Part shown: positions 1-10,948 of the stretch, piece by piece
Numbering within the stretch: position 1 is the stretch's first letter
How the letters are laid out: each line of letters opens with the position of its first letter
Source: Adiantum capillus-veneris
Lineage: Eukaryota > Streptophyta > Polypodiopsida > Polypodiales > Pteridaceae
Direction: 5' to 3'
Length of the DNA stretch: 64,000 nucleotides
Assembly (NCBI GenBank): GCA_014529385.2
Contig: CM043955.1
Span: 141,762,640 to 141,826,639, forward strand
Position numbers and translations under genes: made by a program
Notes under the pieces: model-generated
Databases searched by the model: none
What the model saw: only the letters and a program-made list of their open reading frames with translations
Told to the model about the DNA's origin: nothing

Positions 1-894
1 GATGCAAAAAAGGGAGATTAGTGACCCCATTCCTTCTTGTGGACATTTGGGATTTTGTGAATTGATTTCGGGTGGTAAGTTAGGTAATTCGCGGTCTGCC
101 ACAAGCGTTGTGTTTTCACTATGGGACTGCTTTTGCTGTAGAAGTGGAGTATCGACCAGCTTGCTAGATTAATCATGGGCTGAATCAGTTGTGGAGCAGT
201 TTCACTATCAGAGTTATGCCCCGATTCATTGAAACAACCGGAGCTCCATGCCCAAGCAAAGCACCTGGATGCAGTTGCCAGTATACACAATGTTTGGGAC
301 TGTCAGGTTTGCAACTTGCGGAAGGAGCAACATGGGATAGCTGACATGGTGACAGGCGGCTAATATGATATTATTACTATAAGCTTAAGTTTCTCAGCTG
401 AGGGCATTCTTGTTAACGTGTCTCTTGTTGGCTTTCCATTTCTTTCTGGTTTTGTTTCAGTCTTGGATATGTTTCTTGGATATGTTTCTTTTGCCCAGCA
501 TGCTATTGTAGTGGATCGAGCAGAGGGTTTGTGACTAAACAGGCAACTGTTCCCACCCTTTTTATAATTTTCAGTAACGAAGAGCTTCATCATAGACCTT
601 TATGGGCACCAGCCTGTTAGAAAAGGATATCCACCCTTCCGGTAGGCTTGATTTTTTTCAATTTCTCTCTGCAACTTCCATCACTTCACTTCATTTCCTC
701 CTGTCTCTGCAAATTTCTGTGTTTACTTTAGAGAGATTGGGCTATGATAATGAGGTCTCTCACACCTGACAATGACATCGACGTCATAGTGATATGTCGT
801 ACTTAGACAACCTAGATGTGTAATGAAATATCCTTGAGAATTATAAAGATTACATTTTATCACCTTTGTCACCTTCGGTTTTGTGCAATTTTAG
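1..894. other. Non-coding DNA upstream of first visible kinase exon
   Basis: No exon is recognised here. A kinase exon ending in the glycine-rich loop (GEGGFGxVYK type) would be expected upstream of 895, but no such motif was found in any + frame. The 3' end (about 860-894) is a T-rich tract ending in AG, a normal 3' splice site. This is most likely intron of the receptor kinase gene. Confidence 0.5.
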
Positions 895-1105
895 GGTACA
901 CTGTCAAATGGAGAACGAGTTGCAATAAAAAAGCTAACTATTGGAGGACAACAAGGAAAGCAAGAGTTTCTTAATGAAGTCAGCCTCATAACAAGTGTGC
1001 AGCACAAGAACCTCATAAGATTGTTGGGATGCTGTGTGGAAGGTCCTGAGAGAATATTGGTGTACGAGTATCTACCAAATAAAAGTTTGGATTTTCTTCT
1101 ATCTG
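895..1105 (+). CDS. Receptor-like protein kinase, exon with kinase subdomains II-V (partial gene)
   Basis: Part of a plant receptor-like Ser/Thr kinase, which phosphorylates substrates on the cytoplasmic face of the plasma membrane after an extracellular signal. The exon starts after a T-rich tract and AG (893-894) and reads [14 protein letters not shown], containing the catalytic lysine of subdomain [13 protein letters not shown] follows with the conserved helix-C glutamate, then the hinge [16 protein letters not shown]. It ends before GTAAGC at 1106, leaving one base of a split Gly codon. The sequence is typical of the DUF26/cysteine-rich and LRR-VIII receptor kinase group; the extracellular domain that would decide between them is not in the window. 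The glycine-rich loop must be encoded further upstream. The frame is open and no key residue is missing. Confidence 0.9.
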
Positions 1106-1229
1106 GTAAGCTTGTTGTGTTTTTTTCTAAAGGATAATATCGATTGTTTACTTTTTGTAAACTAAATAATACATTCAATGTATCATGTAGCGAACTAATC
1201 TGCTGAATCTGATGTGGTGTGATCTGAAG

Positions 1230-1467
1230 GAGAACCAAGAGGCAATACTATATTGAATTGGTCAACTCGGTTCAACATTGTTTTTGGGATGGCTAAAGGA
1301 TTGGCTTATCTTCATGAGGAATCTCACACTAGAATTATCCATAGGGATATCAAGCCGAGCAATATTCTTTTGGATGACCAGTTAAATCCTGTCATTGCTG
1401 ACTTCGGGCTTGCTAGACTTGTGAAGGATAATGCATCTCATGTCAACACGGGGGTGGCTGGGACAAT
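1230..1467 (+). CDS. Receptor-like protein kinase, exon with catalytic loop and DFG motif
   Basis: Second visible kinase exon. The acceptor AG at 1228-1229 restores the Gly codon split by the previous intron (1106-1229). The product continues [20 protein letters not shown], then the catalytic loop [11 protein letters not shown] with the catalytic Asp, and DFGLARL, the magnesium-binding DFG motif. It ends at the activation segment (VAGT) before GTAAGC at 1468, leaving two bases of an Ile codon. HRD, DFG and the Asn of the loop are all present, so an active RD-type kinase is predicted. Exon order and phases match those of plant cysteine-rich/LRR-VIII kinases. Confidence 0.93.
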
Positions 1468-1547
1468 GTAAGCACTTAGCAGGTTTGCAATTTGATCGCA
1501 ACTTAGAAATTACTCAAGTTTTCTTACTGTGTTTCATTGTCATGAAG

Positions 1548-1677
1548 AGGATATCTGGCCCCTGAGTATGCTCTCCACGGTGCATTGAGTGAAAAGGTTG
1601 ATGTGTTCAGTTTTGGCTTGGTCGCCCTCGAAACTGTGACTGGAAAGCAGAATGTACATGGTAGACTTCTAACATGG
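1548..1677 (+). CDS. Receptor-like protein kinase, exon with activation-segment end and subdomain IX
   Basis: The acceptor AG at 1546-1547 completes the split Ile codon and gives [14 protein letters not shown], the APE-region signature of plant receptor kinases. [15 protein letters not shown] (subdomain IX) follows. The exon ends with RLLTW at 1677, just before GTATCT at 1678. The donor is followed within three bases by a (TC)n tract. In related kinases the stretch after the W is A/V-W-x-x-Y; here that sequence appears only at 38119, which shows the next intron is about 36 kb long. Confidence 0.92.
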
Positions 1678-1680
1678 GTA

Positions 1681-1705
1681 TCTCTCTCTCTCTCTCTCTC
1701 TCTCT
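1681..1705 (+). repeat. (TC)n microsatellite directly after the 5' splice site
   Basis: Uninterrupted TC dinucleotides of about 25 bp begin three bases inside the giant intron. The sense strand is pyrimidine-rich. Confidence 0.95.
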
Positions 1706-1707
1706 GT

Positions 1708-1782
1708 GGTCTGATAGGTCATTTTGGCCTTTTGAAGACGTTTAATAGAACATTTCATTTCATTTCATTTCTCTCTCCATAC
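1708..1782 (+). repeat. LINE-like 3' tail with (ATTTC)n, copy of sequence at 35672-35730
   Basis: The segment TCATTTTGGCCTTTTGAAGA followed by an ACATTTC-(ATTTC)n-TCTCTC tail also occurs, in reverse complement, at 35672-35730, just beyond the minus-strand LINE remnant G. Read in G's orientation both are the same strand. The simplest reading is a severely 5'-truncated insertion of the G family carrying only its 3' end. The family assignment is inferred. Confidence 0.45.
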
Positions 1783-1984
1783 ACACACAAAGGAGCTGAT
1801 TTCTATCACTTGAAAAACCCCTAAGAATGCCCAAATGGTACCAATTCTGAGGGCAACTGCATGAGTGAAATACATAGCAGGCCTGAAGGCAACATTTGAA
1901 GAACCATATACAACTAGCCACATGGGCAAAAACTGAGAATTGAATTGAAAAGAGCAGGGTAAAAAAACTTCAACATAGAGTAAC

Positions 1985-2201
1985 AATTGCTTGGCTACCT
2001 AAGAAAGTGGATGACAGTTGCCTTTGAAAGATAGGCGGCCTCACGGGCTAACCACTGGCACTTTGCCAGTGGGGGTCGATAACTAACAATGAGGCCTTGG
2101 CCTCCCTTTTATAAAAGTGGCCGCTAGTAGGGTTCACACTACGTCCGCCTGGACACTGGACGCCCATCTTGACGGTGTCTTAGCCGGAGCGGGACATAAC
2201 A
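1985..2201 (-). repeat. Candidate 3' LTR of chromovirus A (U3 part)
   Basis: Read on the minus strand, a TG start (TGTTATGTCCCGCTCC) lies directly after a purine tract, the arrangement of a polypurine tract followed by a 3' LTR. About 100 bp further is a TATA-like TTTTATAAAAGGG. No second LTR copy was found in the window, so the far boundary is a guess; the LTR could extend to about 1783. Confidence 0.4.
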
Positions 2202-2213
2202 TACTTCCCCTCT
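2202..2213 (-). other. Polypurine tract of element A
   Basis: On the minus strand the tract is AGAGGGGAAGTA between the end of the pol reading frame and the TG of the candidate 3' LTR. This is the expected plus-strand priming site of an LTR retrotransposon. Confidence 0.55.
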
Positions 2214-2437
2214 TAAGAACCATTGATGTACTCATCAATGAAGTGGGGATACCGAGCTTTCAAAGCTTGAACTGATTCCCAAGTAGCAAACCTTTCTGAT
2301 TGACCCTTCCATTTAATTAAGTGCTCATCATAAGCTTTTTGGCACCAATGACGGGTACGATGATCTAGAACAGCCTTTGGTTCTTGAGGAATATTTTCAG
2401 TTTTCATATCTTGCCATACTTTTTCCTTGATAGGCAC
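2213..2437 (-). pseudogene. Element A pol C-terminus with chromodomain
   Basis: A 74-residue open segment ends the pol polyprotein of a Ty3/gypsy element. HLIKWKGQSERFATWES is the chromodomain core (Y/L-V-K-W-K-G ... ATWE). Chromodomains at the integrase C-terminus define chromoviruses and are thought to steer integration into heterochromatin. The upstream integrase is in other frames (frameshifts, stops between 2438 and 2895), so the gene is dead. Confidence 0.75.
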
Positions 2438-3450
2438 AACAACATCGGCTTCGCCTTACTACTCTTTAAGGCGGATGACATGAAACACTGGATGTACACT
2501 AACATCCAAGGAAGAGCCAGTTTATAGGCAACTTGGCCAATTTTCTTTGTGATCAAGAATGGACCACAATATCTAGCTTATAATGCTTTCCAATTCCCAT
2601 AGTCTTGGAACCCTTGGGTTTCTTCAGATAGACCCATTGTTCCACCTCTAGAGTCCTTGAAGATCTCTTTTGATTAGCAAAACTCGATCACGAGCCGGTT
2701 CTTATACTATCCTTAGCCAATTCGAGCATTTCGTGCATGTCATACAAGAAATCTTGAGCGTGACGATCTTTGACGTTCTCTAAGCCCAATATGGGATTTA
2801 GGTTCAAATCCGTACATCAACATGAATGGGCTAAATCCAGTAGCAGAATGCTTGCTATTATTGTAGGCAAACTCTAATTGTGGAAGGCACCTTTATCAAT
2901 CAGACTGTCTGTGAGAGACGTAAGCCCTCAACATGTCCTTTAATGTCGGGTTCATGTTTTCAGTGTGTCCGTCTGACTGTCGATGATCAGAGGACGACAT
3001 ACTCAACTTCGTCCGAAGGTGAGCGAACACATCTTGCCGAGTGAACTTGGTATCTCGATCATTGACGATATTCTCTGGCAAACCATCCAGCTTATAAAGC
3101 TAATCGACAAATAAAACCGCCAAGTCATGGCTTTTTCCTTTTGACTTTGTTGGTATACACTTCGTCATTTTTGTGAGTCTATCGACCACAACCCAAATGG
3201 CACCATTGCCATGACTAGTATTTGGCAAACCAACAATGAGATCCATAGAAATACTTTGCCACTTGGCATCATGGATTTCCAATGGATATAGCAGGCCAAT
3301 TGCCTTATTGATTTGACACTGAGTGCATCTCTTCACATAGCTCTCTATGTAAGAGCGTATCCTTGGCCAACAGAAATATCGTTTGACCAATGCTAAAGTT
3401 CTTTGGATGCCTGGGTGCCCAACGCTAGGAACATCATGGCATTCGAACAA
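2438..3450 (-). pseudogene. Element A integrase, frameshifted
   Basis: The minus-strand segment 3450-3100 carries the zinc-binding domain (H/H pair in ECHDVPSVGHPG, then CTQC) and the first catalytic Asp region (SMDLIVGLP, WVVVDRLTK). The segment 3081-2896 carries the second Asp (VNDRDTKF) and the Glu region (SDGHTENMN), with HT where QT is usual. Between and after them the frame is broken. Order on the minus strand is reverse transcriptase, RNase H, integrase, chromodomain, which is Ty3/gypsy order. It is non-functional as it stands. Confidence 0.8.
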
Positions 3451-4104
3451 AATCCTTTGCGAACCTCATCGATTTCTGGCACGCAGACTTTTCCATTCCT
3501 AAACAATAGTCCACCTCTAATGGAATATTGTCGCTGTCTCATCCTTCTAGCACGACTCACTTGAATCTCCGGATCACCCAAGCTTATATACGAGTCATGC
3601 CCTGCTTCGACCTCGCTCCATATCTTGCCAAAATAGCTATTGGAACGAGATAGCCCTCGGAGAGAGAGATATAAATTCGTCGAGATCTTAGCCATTGACA
3701 AGGCATAAACTTCGGGAATAAAGGTCGAGTGCGTCAGCAATTCGATTGCTGGATCTCTTTTAGTAACAGATATCAAAGTCAAACTCTTGTATAAGCTCAA
3801 CCCATTTGGCCTTCTGGCCTCTGAGATCACAGACATAACGCAAAGAGTGATGATTAGTCCATGCAACAAAGGTAGAGCCGTACAAATAGTGTCGTCACTT
3901 CCTCAAAGCGTGGACTACGGTGTAAAGCTCTTTTTCATACGTTAGATAATGCATCTCAGCGACAAAAAGTTTCTTACTTTCGAACACAACAAGACGTCTA
4001 TCTTGATACAACGTTGCACCAGTCGCATAATCACTAGTATCTGTTTCAACTACAAATGGCGTGCTAGGATCCAGAATATGCAATATCGGCGCAGTAGTCA
4101 CCAA
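3451..4104 (-). pseudogene. Element A RNase H and connection region
   Basis: At 4104-3895 APILHILDPSTPFVVETDTS begins the Ty3/gypsy RNase H domain, with the first catalytic Asp in ETDTSDYATGA, followed by the conserved YEKELYTVVHALRK. The rest, at 3869-3466, is in other frames and ends with GGLLFRNGKVCVPEIDEVR, the usual link to the integrase zinc finger. Several frameshifts separate the pieces. Confidence 0.75.
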
Positions 4105-4292
4105 GTGCTTTAGTGTCCGAAAACTCTCGTTTACGGTGAGGACGCGAAGTCTTTGGTCCTTTCACCCCTCCTTTTAAAAGTTGCGTAAGCAGAGCAGCAA
4201 CTGTGGAGTAATCCTTGATAAATTTGTGAAAGAATCCTATAAAGCCTAGAAAGGACTTTACTTGGCGCATATTCTTCAGAATGGGCCAATTT

Positions 4293-4978
4293 TCACACTT
4301 CATCCATTTTTTCAGAGTCAACGTGAATTCTATCGCGAGTAATAATATGACCCAAAGACAGAAGCTCTTTCTTAAAGAATTCGCACTTAGAAGCTTTAGC
4401 ATAAAGCTTCTCAGCTCGTAGTACCTCAAGAACAGTGCGTATATGCAGCAAATGCTCAGACAAACTCCGACTGTAAATCAAGATGTCATCGAGAAATACA
4501 ACAATGAAGCTACCTAGAAACGGTCTCAGCAGATCATTCATTATCTGCTGAAACGTTCCGGAGCGTTGGTTAAACCAAAAGGCAAGACCAAAAATTAATA
4601 GTGACCATAACGCGTATGAAAACTTCTTTTAGGAACATCTTTCAGTTTGATTCGTATCTGGTGATAACCTGATCGTAGGTCTATCTTTGTAAATTACAAT
4701 GCTCCATGGAGTCGATCTATCAGATCATCCATACGTGGGAGTGGATACTTATTTTTTACAGTGAGCTTATTCAACCCCTTGTAATCCATGCAAAAGCGCA
4801 TAGCGTTATCCTTCTTTCGAGAAAGTAACACAGGGGCTCCCCATCGGGATTTACCTGGCCGAAGAAAACCCTGTCGAGATAATCCTTCAGCTAGCATTAA
4901 TCTCGTCCTCCTTGGTTTTACTAAACCGATAGGGTTGCTTTGAAAAAGGCTGACTACCAGCCACCTGTTCAATGACAT
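4293..4978 (-). pseudogene. Element A reverse transcriptase, two broken parts
   Basis: At 4978-4694 the N-terminal motifs [13 protein letters not shown] and [20 protein letters not shown] are readable. At 4541-4293 the catalytic FLDDILIYS motif is intact, followed by CEFFKKELLSLGHII. The fingers/palm region between them is frame-shifted and contains stops. The motif spelling and the downstream chromodomain place it in the chromoviruses. Confidence 0.82.
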
Positions 4979-5396
4979 AATCTACTCCTCTCGAAGGCGG
5001 CAAGCCAGGAGGTAGATCGTCAGGAAAACATCCTTGAAATCAGTCATGATTTCTTGGATAAGGGTGGATTCGTCAGAATCTTGAAGCTCAATAGAAGAAC
5101 ATGAAACATTTTCACGAAATTCAGTGACAGAAGTACCAAGTACTAATGAATCAAACCAAGCAGATGGTATACACTTATAAAAGTCGACATCAGAAGACTT
5201 TGTATCTTAAAACATTTTCAAAGCAGTAACAATTGGTATTGTAAACTCATTATTTACAGAAGTCTCATTACAAAGCGAAACAAGTACATGAGGCATGTCC
5301 TGTTTAATCAGCTAGCTCGAGTGTCAAGTCAAGAACCATCTGATTCCATACATCTGCATCCTCGCCATGAGCCATCTTCATGCGATACTCATGGTC
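4979..5396 (-). pseudogene. Element A protease-to-reverse transcriptase linker, decayed
   Basis: Only short pieces are readable on the minus strand, such as SDESTLIQEIMTDFKDVF, the type of sequence that precedes reverse transcriptase in Ty3/gypsy pol. The outer end abuts the TGGTC target duplication of element B; the rest of A continues at 17598. Confidence 0.55.
5392..5396. repeat. Left target-site duplication of element B
   Basis: TGGTC immediately precedes the TGTTAG start of the B 5' LTR; TGGTT follows the 3' LTR at 17598-17602 (4 of 5 bases match). Confidence 0.55.
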
Positions 5397-5566
5397 TGTT
5401 AGACTTACACCACTCTGCTGCTTCATAGGTCTAGGGCATACTTGTACGGCTAGTATGTCTTCGGGCTGGCCACCTGTAGTCTAGGTTGTACCTAGTCCGA
5501 CCGCCTGAGTTTGGGGCCGGCCGCCCACTTTGTCCGGGTGCCCTCATATATTTCCATATATCATTT
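5397..5566 (+). repeat. Element B 5' LTR, left part
   Basis: It starts TGTTAGACTTACACC and matches 17238-17298 closely (for example CTTCATAGGTCTAGGG). It then has roughly 95 bp (about 5448-5550) not present in the 3' LTR, which probably suffered a deletion. It ends with TCCATATATCATTT, the LINE-1 target site. Confidence 0.85.
5553..5566. repeat. LINE-1 target-site duplication, left copy
   Basis: TCCATATATCATTT here is repeated exactly at 15338-15351. The undisturbed 3' LTR of B has one copy of the corresponding sequence (TTCCACATATCATTTTT at about 17300), which is the empty site. Confidence 0.9.
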
Positions 5567-5789
5567 CTTTTTTCTAGAAAAAGATCCTTCTATTACTTAA
5601 TGAAACTGCCCATAGAGCTACAACCACCTCTACAAGAGAGGGCTACAACAATCATGATGGGAAGACTCTCCCAATGAAAAAACAGCATATGTACAATGAG
5701 GCTAAATCAAGAGATGGGAGGAGGGAAAAGCCACATAGGTGGACGGTAGTGCCATCTGAGCACACCCTGGACCATGGTGAAAAAAGGCC

Positions 5790-7272
5790 CAGGACACCGG
5801 AGTCGAAGAAAAGCCTCTTTGCGCTCGTATACGGTCTGAGCTGCCTTGGAGTCTCTCGAACTATCCTCTGAGAGTATGGATCAGCTCTAGCCAAAGATTC
5901 TGGACAGTCTCTGCTGGTGGTACAGGGCGAGCCTCGAAGATGCGGAAGCAGCGGGCCCGCCAGATGAACCAGAGTGTCAGGCCGTTGATGAGCTTCCAAC
6001 ACTCCTCTCTCTCACTGCACCACTCGTGTGGAGTAAGTTCTATAGCAGGCTGGAGTGTAGGATGATTCCTCTGCATCACTATCATCCTGAAGTGCTCAAA
6101 CTGAAGTGCCGGGCTTGTGAGAGTGGACCAAGCAGCTGCCCCCCAATGTACTGCCGAGCTGTAGAAAGAGCTGGCATCAGCTGAAAAACACGAAGCCACA
6201 CCTGCTATGCCAAAGGACAGTCCCAAAGACAGTGATGCTGACTCTCCACAAGATGGTCACAAGTTGCACATGCGACCGAGAGACCACCATGTACAAGCCA
6301 GCTCCCAACTGCTGTAGCTCGGTGTGCAACCAGCCAACCAGGCACTGGAACAAAGTGACTCGCCTCGGCTGTCTGGAGTCCCACAACCTCTCCCAAAAAG
6401 CTGCCAAGAACTCAGCTGTGAGACCCTCCTCTTGCCAATGAGGTGCTGCAGTAGGACGAGCCTCTCTTTGCGCTGCCAGTATGTGATGTCCCAATCGAAG
6501 TGTACTGAAAGAAAGGGACACCTAGATGATCTGCTGAGGAGAAAGGGTCCCTCCAAAGCCACTCTCGAGGATCCCACTGTACTCGTGCCAGTGGACAACT
6601 CTTCTAAGCCCACAGTCTCCAGTGGCCAGTCTCAAGAGCTGCTGGGTCGGGATCTATTACACAAGTCCTCCCATAGATGCCCACCACACGGATCCTCTGA
6701 AAACAACACTCTACTACCTGTTGGGCCTCTACTGCAACTCGGCGTAAGCGTCCCTCACCCTGTAGCTCGGAAAACAGGGAGGGTATAGTCTATGAGCAAG
6801 CCCGAACCGAGATGTGAACCTCCAGTCGCGTGAAGGCTCCCATCCATCTGGGCGTTGCTGACTCGAGAGGTGTGAGCCACTCAGCTGGTATTGCCTCTGA
6901 GATGTCCCGACACATGCTCTGCACCCCTCTCATGCCCTGTAGCTGAATGCCTTGAAGCTCCTTTGTCAAGCCTGAAAACTGTAGCCAGTCACCTAAAGTG
7001 CGTGCTGGACCCTCTGCCATGGGACCCCAGGAAACATGAGGCCAACTTCTCTGAGTGCTAACCATGGGGTTCCAAACAAGGGGCTGTCTCAGACGCTCCT
7101 TCCTACAAGTAGGCTGACGTTGCTCCTCCGGTCCTCTCCACAGTTGCTCCCAAGATCGGAGCAGACTCACAGCAAAGCTTTCCTCCAGTCTCCTGCTCAA
7201 GCCAACTCTGTGCATCTCTGTGAAAATCCATCTAGTCGAGGGTCGCCAGGGGCCTCCAGCCTGAGACAACAA
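5790..7272 (-). pseudogene. LINE-1 ORF2 C-terminal region with zinc-finger domain
   Basis: The minus-strand reading runs from 7272 (WRPSTRWIFTEMHRVGLSRR) through several frames to a C-terminal zf-RVT-like finger at 6396-6205 (CATCDHLVESQHHCLWDCP) and the final LTLWFIWRARCFRIFEARPV at 6226-5861. These pieces match LINE-2 at 29347-30871. The finger is typical of the C-terminus of plant LINE reverse transcriptases. At least three frameshifts separate the parts. Confidence 0.7.
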
Positions 7273-7394
7273 GTACTAAGCCGCTGAAGCAAGAACTCCT
7301 TTCAAGGCTCCTCTCCTGGAAGAAGTCCTCTGACGATAAACTTCCCAAGAAGAGCTCTGTTCTGCTGTGTTGGGTCTATGATCCTTAATCCTCC

Positions 7395-8976
7395 CTAAGA
7401 ACAAGGAAGAATGATGACCTGCCATGCCACTTTGGCATGGGCTATCTGAGTGTCACGCCTTGACCAAAGGAAGTTCCTGATCAGTCTCTCTACCTGGCTC
7501 ATACAAGAACTCGAAAAGATATAGCAAGAAGTGATGTACCACATAGTAGCCAACAACACTTGGTTGGCCACTACAACTGTGCCTGCCAGAGAAAGTCGTG
7601 CGGAGCTCCAATGTAACAACTTCCTCCTGATAGACAGGAGGAGGGGAGCAACCTGTTGCTCGGAAGACAAGTCCAAACCAACTTGACAGCCCAAGTACCG
7701 AACTGCAGTCCTTGGGGGAATCCACCTGAAACCCTCACCTGGCATCCAATCAGGCATAGGAGCACTACCAACCAAGAAAGTCACTGTCTTTCTCTAGTTG
7801 ACGAGTGCACCTGATGCACAACAAAAAATCTCCAGAGCTTGCTCACACCTGTGAAGGTTTGGCCTCCTGGCCATCCAAGTACAAGGCTGAGTCGCCTGCA
7901 AACTCAGCGTCCAGTAGCTCATCTCCCCGTATAGGGAGCGCTAAGCCACGTAAACCAACCTGCTGTGAAACCGCTCATCGCCTCAGCATAGAACAGAAAG
8001 AGGAAGGGGGCAAGAGGGCAGCCCTGTCTGACCGACCGTGTGAGCATGAAACGATTACCTCTACCTCCTGACAAACGTACCTGACTGTGTGCCCGTTTGT
8101 ACAAAGCTGACACCCCTCTGATCTAAGAATCTGAGAAGCACATCCTGCGTAGAGTGCCCTCCAAAAAGTCCCAGTCAACTCTGTCGTAGGCCTTTTCAAA
8201 ATCGAGAAGAAGTATCACCAGATCCTCACCACGGAGCTGCACGAGGGCAGAAGCCTCCCAAAAAGTAAAGATGTTGTCAAGAATACTACGCTCCTTGACA
8301 AAATCTGTCTGTGTCCCATGTATAATGCTCTCTAGAAGTGGCTGAATCCTCAAACTCAAAGCCTTGGCAAGAGTTTTGTAGGCTGAGTTGAGGATGGTGA
8401 TGGGGCATCACTGTTAAATCTCATCCAAGGAGCCATCCTCCTTGGGAATGAGGTAGATCAGGCCCTCACTCATGCTGTCAGGCATCGCTCTTGTGTGCAG
8501 GATGAACTGAAAAGCACTGCAAAGATCTGTACCAAGCAAGTCCCAGTACTCCAAGAAAAAGCTGGGAGTCGAGCCATCCTCACCTGGATAGCTACCACGG
8601 GGGAGTGCTAGCCGTGTGTAGCTCCTCTAGCTGAAGAGGTAGCTCAAGCCTCTGGTGCATCTCCTCAGTCACAAGACAAGGCATCTGTGCCCACACCTGC
8701 TCTTTGCATGCATCTTGACACTCTACAGACAGTAGATCACGGTAGAAGTCAGTAGCAACTGCACGCATGTCCTCTGGCTCTGAATCAACTGACCCTTCGG
8801 GCCTCCTCAACTGGCTGACCTTGGCATGCGTATGCCGGGGTCCCGACTCCCACTGCCTCAAAGAAAGTGCTTGTCACTCTCTCACCCACCTGGGTCCACT
8901 GAGATGCCTGTCGATGGAAAGAAAACTCATGGCGCCTCTCCTCTGTGCTGACGAGCTCCTGGCGAGCTTGCTATAA
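7395..8976 (-). pseudogene. LINE-1 ORF2 reverse transcriptase domain
   Basis: Minus-strand motifs are FVKERSILDNIFTFWEA, ILLLDFEKAYDRVDWDFLEG (8359-8123), then RSVRQGCPLAPFLFLFYAEA (8113-7919), all hallmark LINE reverse transcriptase blocks. The catalytic FADD block expected near 7880 lies in a damaged stretch and could not be read cleanly. Downstream 7784-7395 continues with SARLSLAGTVVVANQVLLAT. Frame changes occur at about 8120 and 7800, so the enzyme is dead. Confidence 0.8.
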
Positions 8977-9264
8977 CTGCTCCTCCAACCAAGGACTATC
9001 TGGATGCTGCTCCTGCATCCTCTGCAAGGAAGCAACACCTCGTCGTAGACGTTTGCTCCTCCTCTCTCGTTGCAGCTAGGCGAGCCGAAGACTCCTGAAG
9101 AAAGAATCGACTAAGCTGAGCAAGTCCTGAGGCCACTCTGTCAGCAGGAGAATCCTGCATATCTAAGCTCTCTGTCCAAAGAGCCTCCACTCGCTCTCTG
9201 AGCGTTGAGTCCAGCAAGACCCTCTCAAGGGATGCGTAGCATCGTGCTCCCCCTCCTCTGCCTA

Positions 9265-10029
9265 TCAGTCACTGTAAGGATGACTGGGTGCATGGTCCGA
9301 AAATGAAGTCCCTGCCAGAATGCCAATTGTCCCACCCAAGTCACAGAAGGGGTCACTAGTGTAGAAGCGATCTATCCGAGATAGATTCACGCCTCCCACT
9401 CTGCGGGCCGAATGAGAGAAGGCCAGGCTGTCTAGGGGCCTCTCAAAGCTAGAATGCTGCCACACATCTGAAACCCGCAGTCATACAAAACCTCTCCCAA
9501 GCTACCAGCTCAACTCCATGCACAATAGTATGGCTGCCACTAATCCTGTCAGAGGGTTCCTCCAACATGTTGAAGTCACCCCACCCCCTATGCACCATTG
9601 CTTTGCCTGCGGCAGAGACTTAACAATCTGAGACCAAAACTTTGCATGTGCACTTGCCACATTGGGCGCATAGATGTTCAGGAAGCCCACGAGACAACCC
9701 TGAACTTGCATAGTGATCCACTGAGCCCTGCCTGGCACATTAATCCCTTTGCCCACAATGGCCTGCTGCAAAGAATCCACAATAGTCATACATGCCCCGC
9801 CCTGGATGCCTCCAGGTCCAAATGCAGTTGACCAAAAAGTCTCAGATCATCCACGCAAAAGCTGACCACAACGTCTAATGCGACTCTCACACAGATGATG
9901 CTCTTGTAGCATAAGAAGGTCAATCTCTCCTCCCACAAGGCATCGTTGAAGCTCCTGATGCAGCCGACCTCTCTGACGCTGAAACTGGGGCCCACCTAAT
10001 CCCTGTACGTTCCATGAGACGATCCTCAT
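9265..10029 (-). pseudogene. LINE-1 ORF2 apurinic endonuclease domain
   Basis: ORF2 begins at the ATG at 10029 with MRIVSWNVQGLGG, the start of the exonuclease-endonuclease-phosphatase fold, followed by DLLMLQEHHLCESR with the catalytic Glu. A frameshift follows at about 9850. At 9465-9265 VGGVNLSRIDRFY and SFSDHAPS give the C-terminal catalytic SDH. The domain would nick target DNA to prime reverse transcription. It is broken by at least two frameshifts. Confidence 0.8.
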
Positions 10030-10121
10030 TGGGAGCGAGAAAGAACTGATGCTGCCGCAACAGCTAACCGTTCTATCTTAGAGGCAGGCTTGGATGGGGA
10101 GTAATCTGCATCCGAGCGTCC

Positions 10122-10922
10122 TCAAGATAGGCGTGACTGCAAAGAGTGTCTAGCCCAAGCCCAAGTAGACCGAGCCGTGTGTAAAGAAACCTCCTCTATC
10201 CAGAAGTCCTCATGTATGTGTACATAGCATGGCGGGCTGTGCGTGTCAGCAAAAAAGTGAACCACAATGTGTCTACATCCTACTGCGTCTGGAGGTGTCA
10301 CAACAAACTTGGCCAATGGCCAAAGAGTCTGAAGCAAGTCTGTAACCCCTAGGTCTCCCATATGATGAGAGAACTCTAGGGTCTGTGTCTGCAGCCACTC
10401 AAACACTGAGTCTATAGTCCACTCAGCCTGGTGCCTACCACATAAGGGAAAAGAGAAGCCAACTGAACTGCTGATTCCAAGGCCTCTATCCCCCTAGCTG
10501 CAAGGAAAAACACATGAACTCTGAAGCAGGTTGCCTTAAGGTTTGGTGAGGGGTCGCCGAGAAACCATGTAAAGTCGTAGGCAAAGAAATCCCAAAGACG
10601 ACGACGAATGTCGAAACTCGTCAGACCACGAGGAACTGCTGCAAATGGAGATGTCTGTACCAGAAGAGGGGGTGGCAAGAAAGGTTGTCCCTCTCTCGCC
10701 AAGCGACTCGTGGCAAAGGCGTTGCCAAGAGATCTCCTAGTAGCCGAGGAGGGCCTTGCGTCCTGGGACGGCTGCAGGATTGGAGGGGGAGGAGGTGAGG
10801 GAGTAGGGGGAGAGGGGGGACGAGGGGGATCGGCAAAGGTAGGAGGGCGAGATGGAGAGGCTGAGGGGGGGGGGGAACTCGAGGGGGGGCTGTTGAGGGT
10901 TAGGCTAGAGCAAGGACCTTGT
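10122..10922 (-). pseudogene. LINE-1 ORF1, 3' part with proline-rich stretch
   Basis: The minus-strand reading has a long Pro/Ser-rich segment (about 10930-10730) followed by a region with FDIRRRLWDFFAYDFTWFLG and KFVVTPPDAVGCRHIVVHFF that matches LINE-2 at 34561-34000. The ORF1 N-terminal half is on the far side of the hAT insertion (14056-14689). Confidence 0.6.
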
Positions 10923-10930
10923 CCTGCTAA
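10923..10930. repeat. hAT target-site duplication, left copy
   Basis: CCTGCTAA directly precedes the left terminal inverted repeat and is repeated exactly at 14010-14017. Eight bases is the hAT-superfamily length. Confidence 0.95.
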
Positions 10931-10948
10931 CATAGTTACAGGGGATGG
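10931..10948 (+). repeat. hAT left terminal inverted repeat
   Basis: CATAGTTACAGGGGATGG pairs with 13992-14009 (16 of 18 positions agree). Confidence 0.9.

Noticed and set aside
575-641. Possible short exon with AG at 574 and GTAGGC at 641
   Set aside because: An open frame exists but the peptide does not resemble the kinase region expected there, and no homologous motif supports it.
6232-8976. Plus-strand ORFs through LINE-1 and LINE-2
   Set aside because: They are antisense to the LINE ORF2, which has clear protein motifs on the minus strand.
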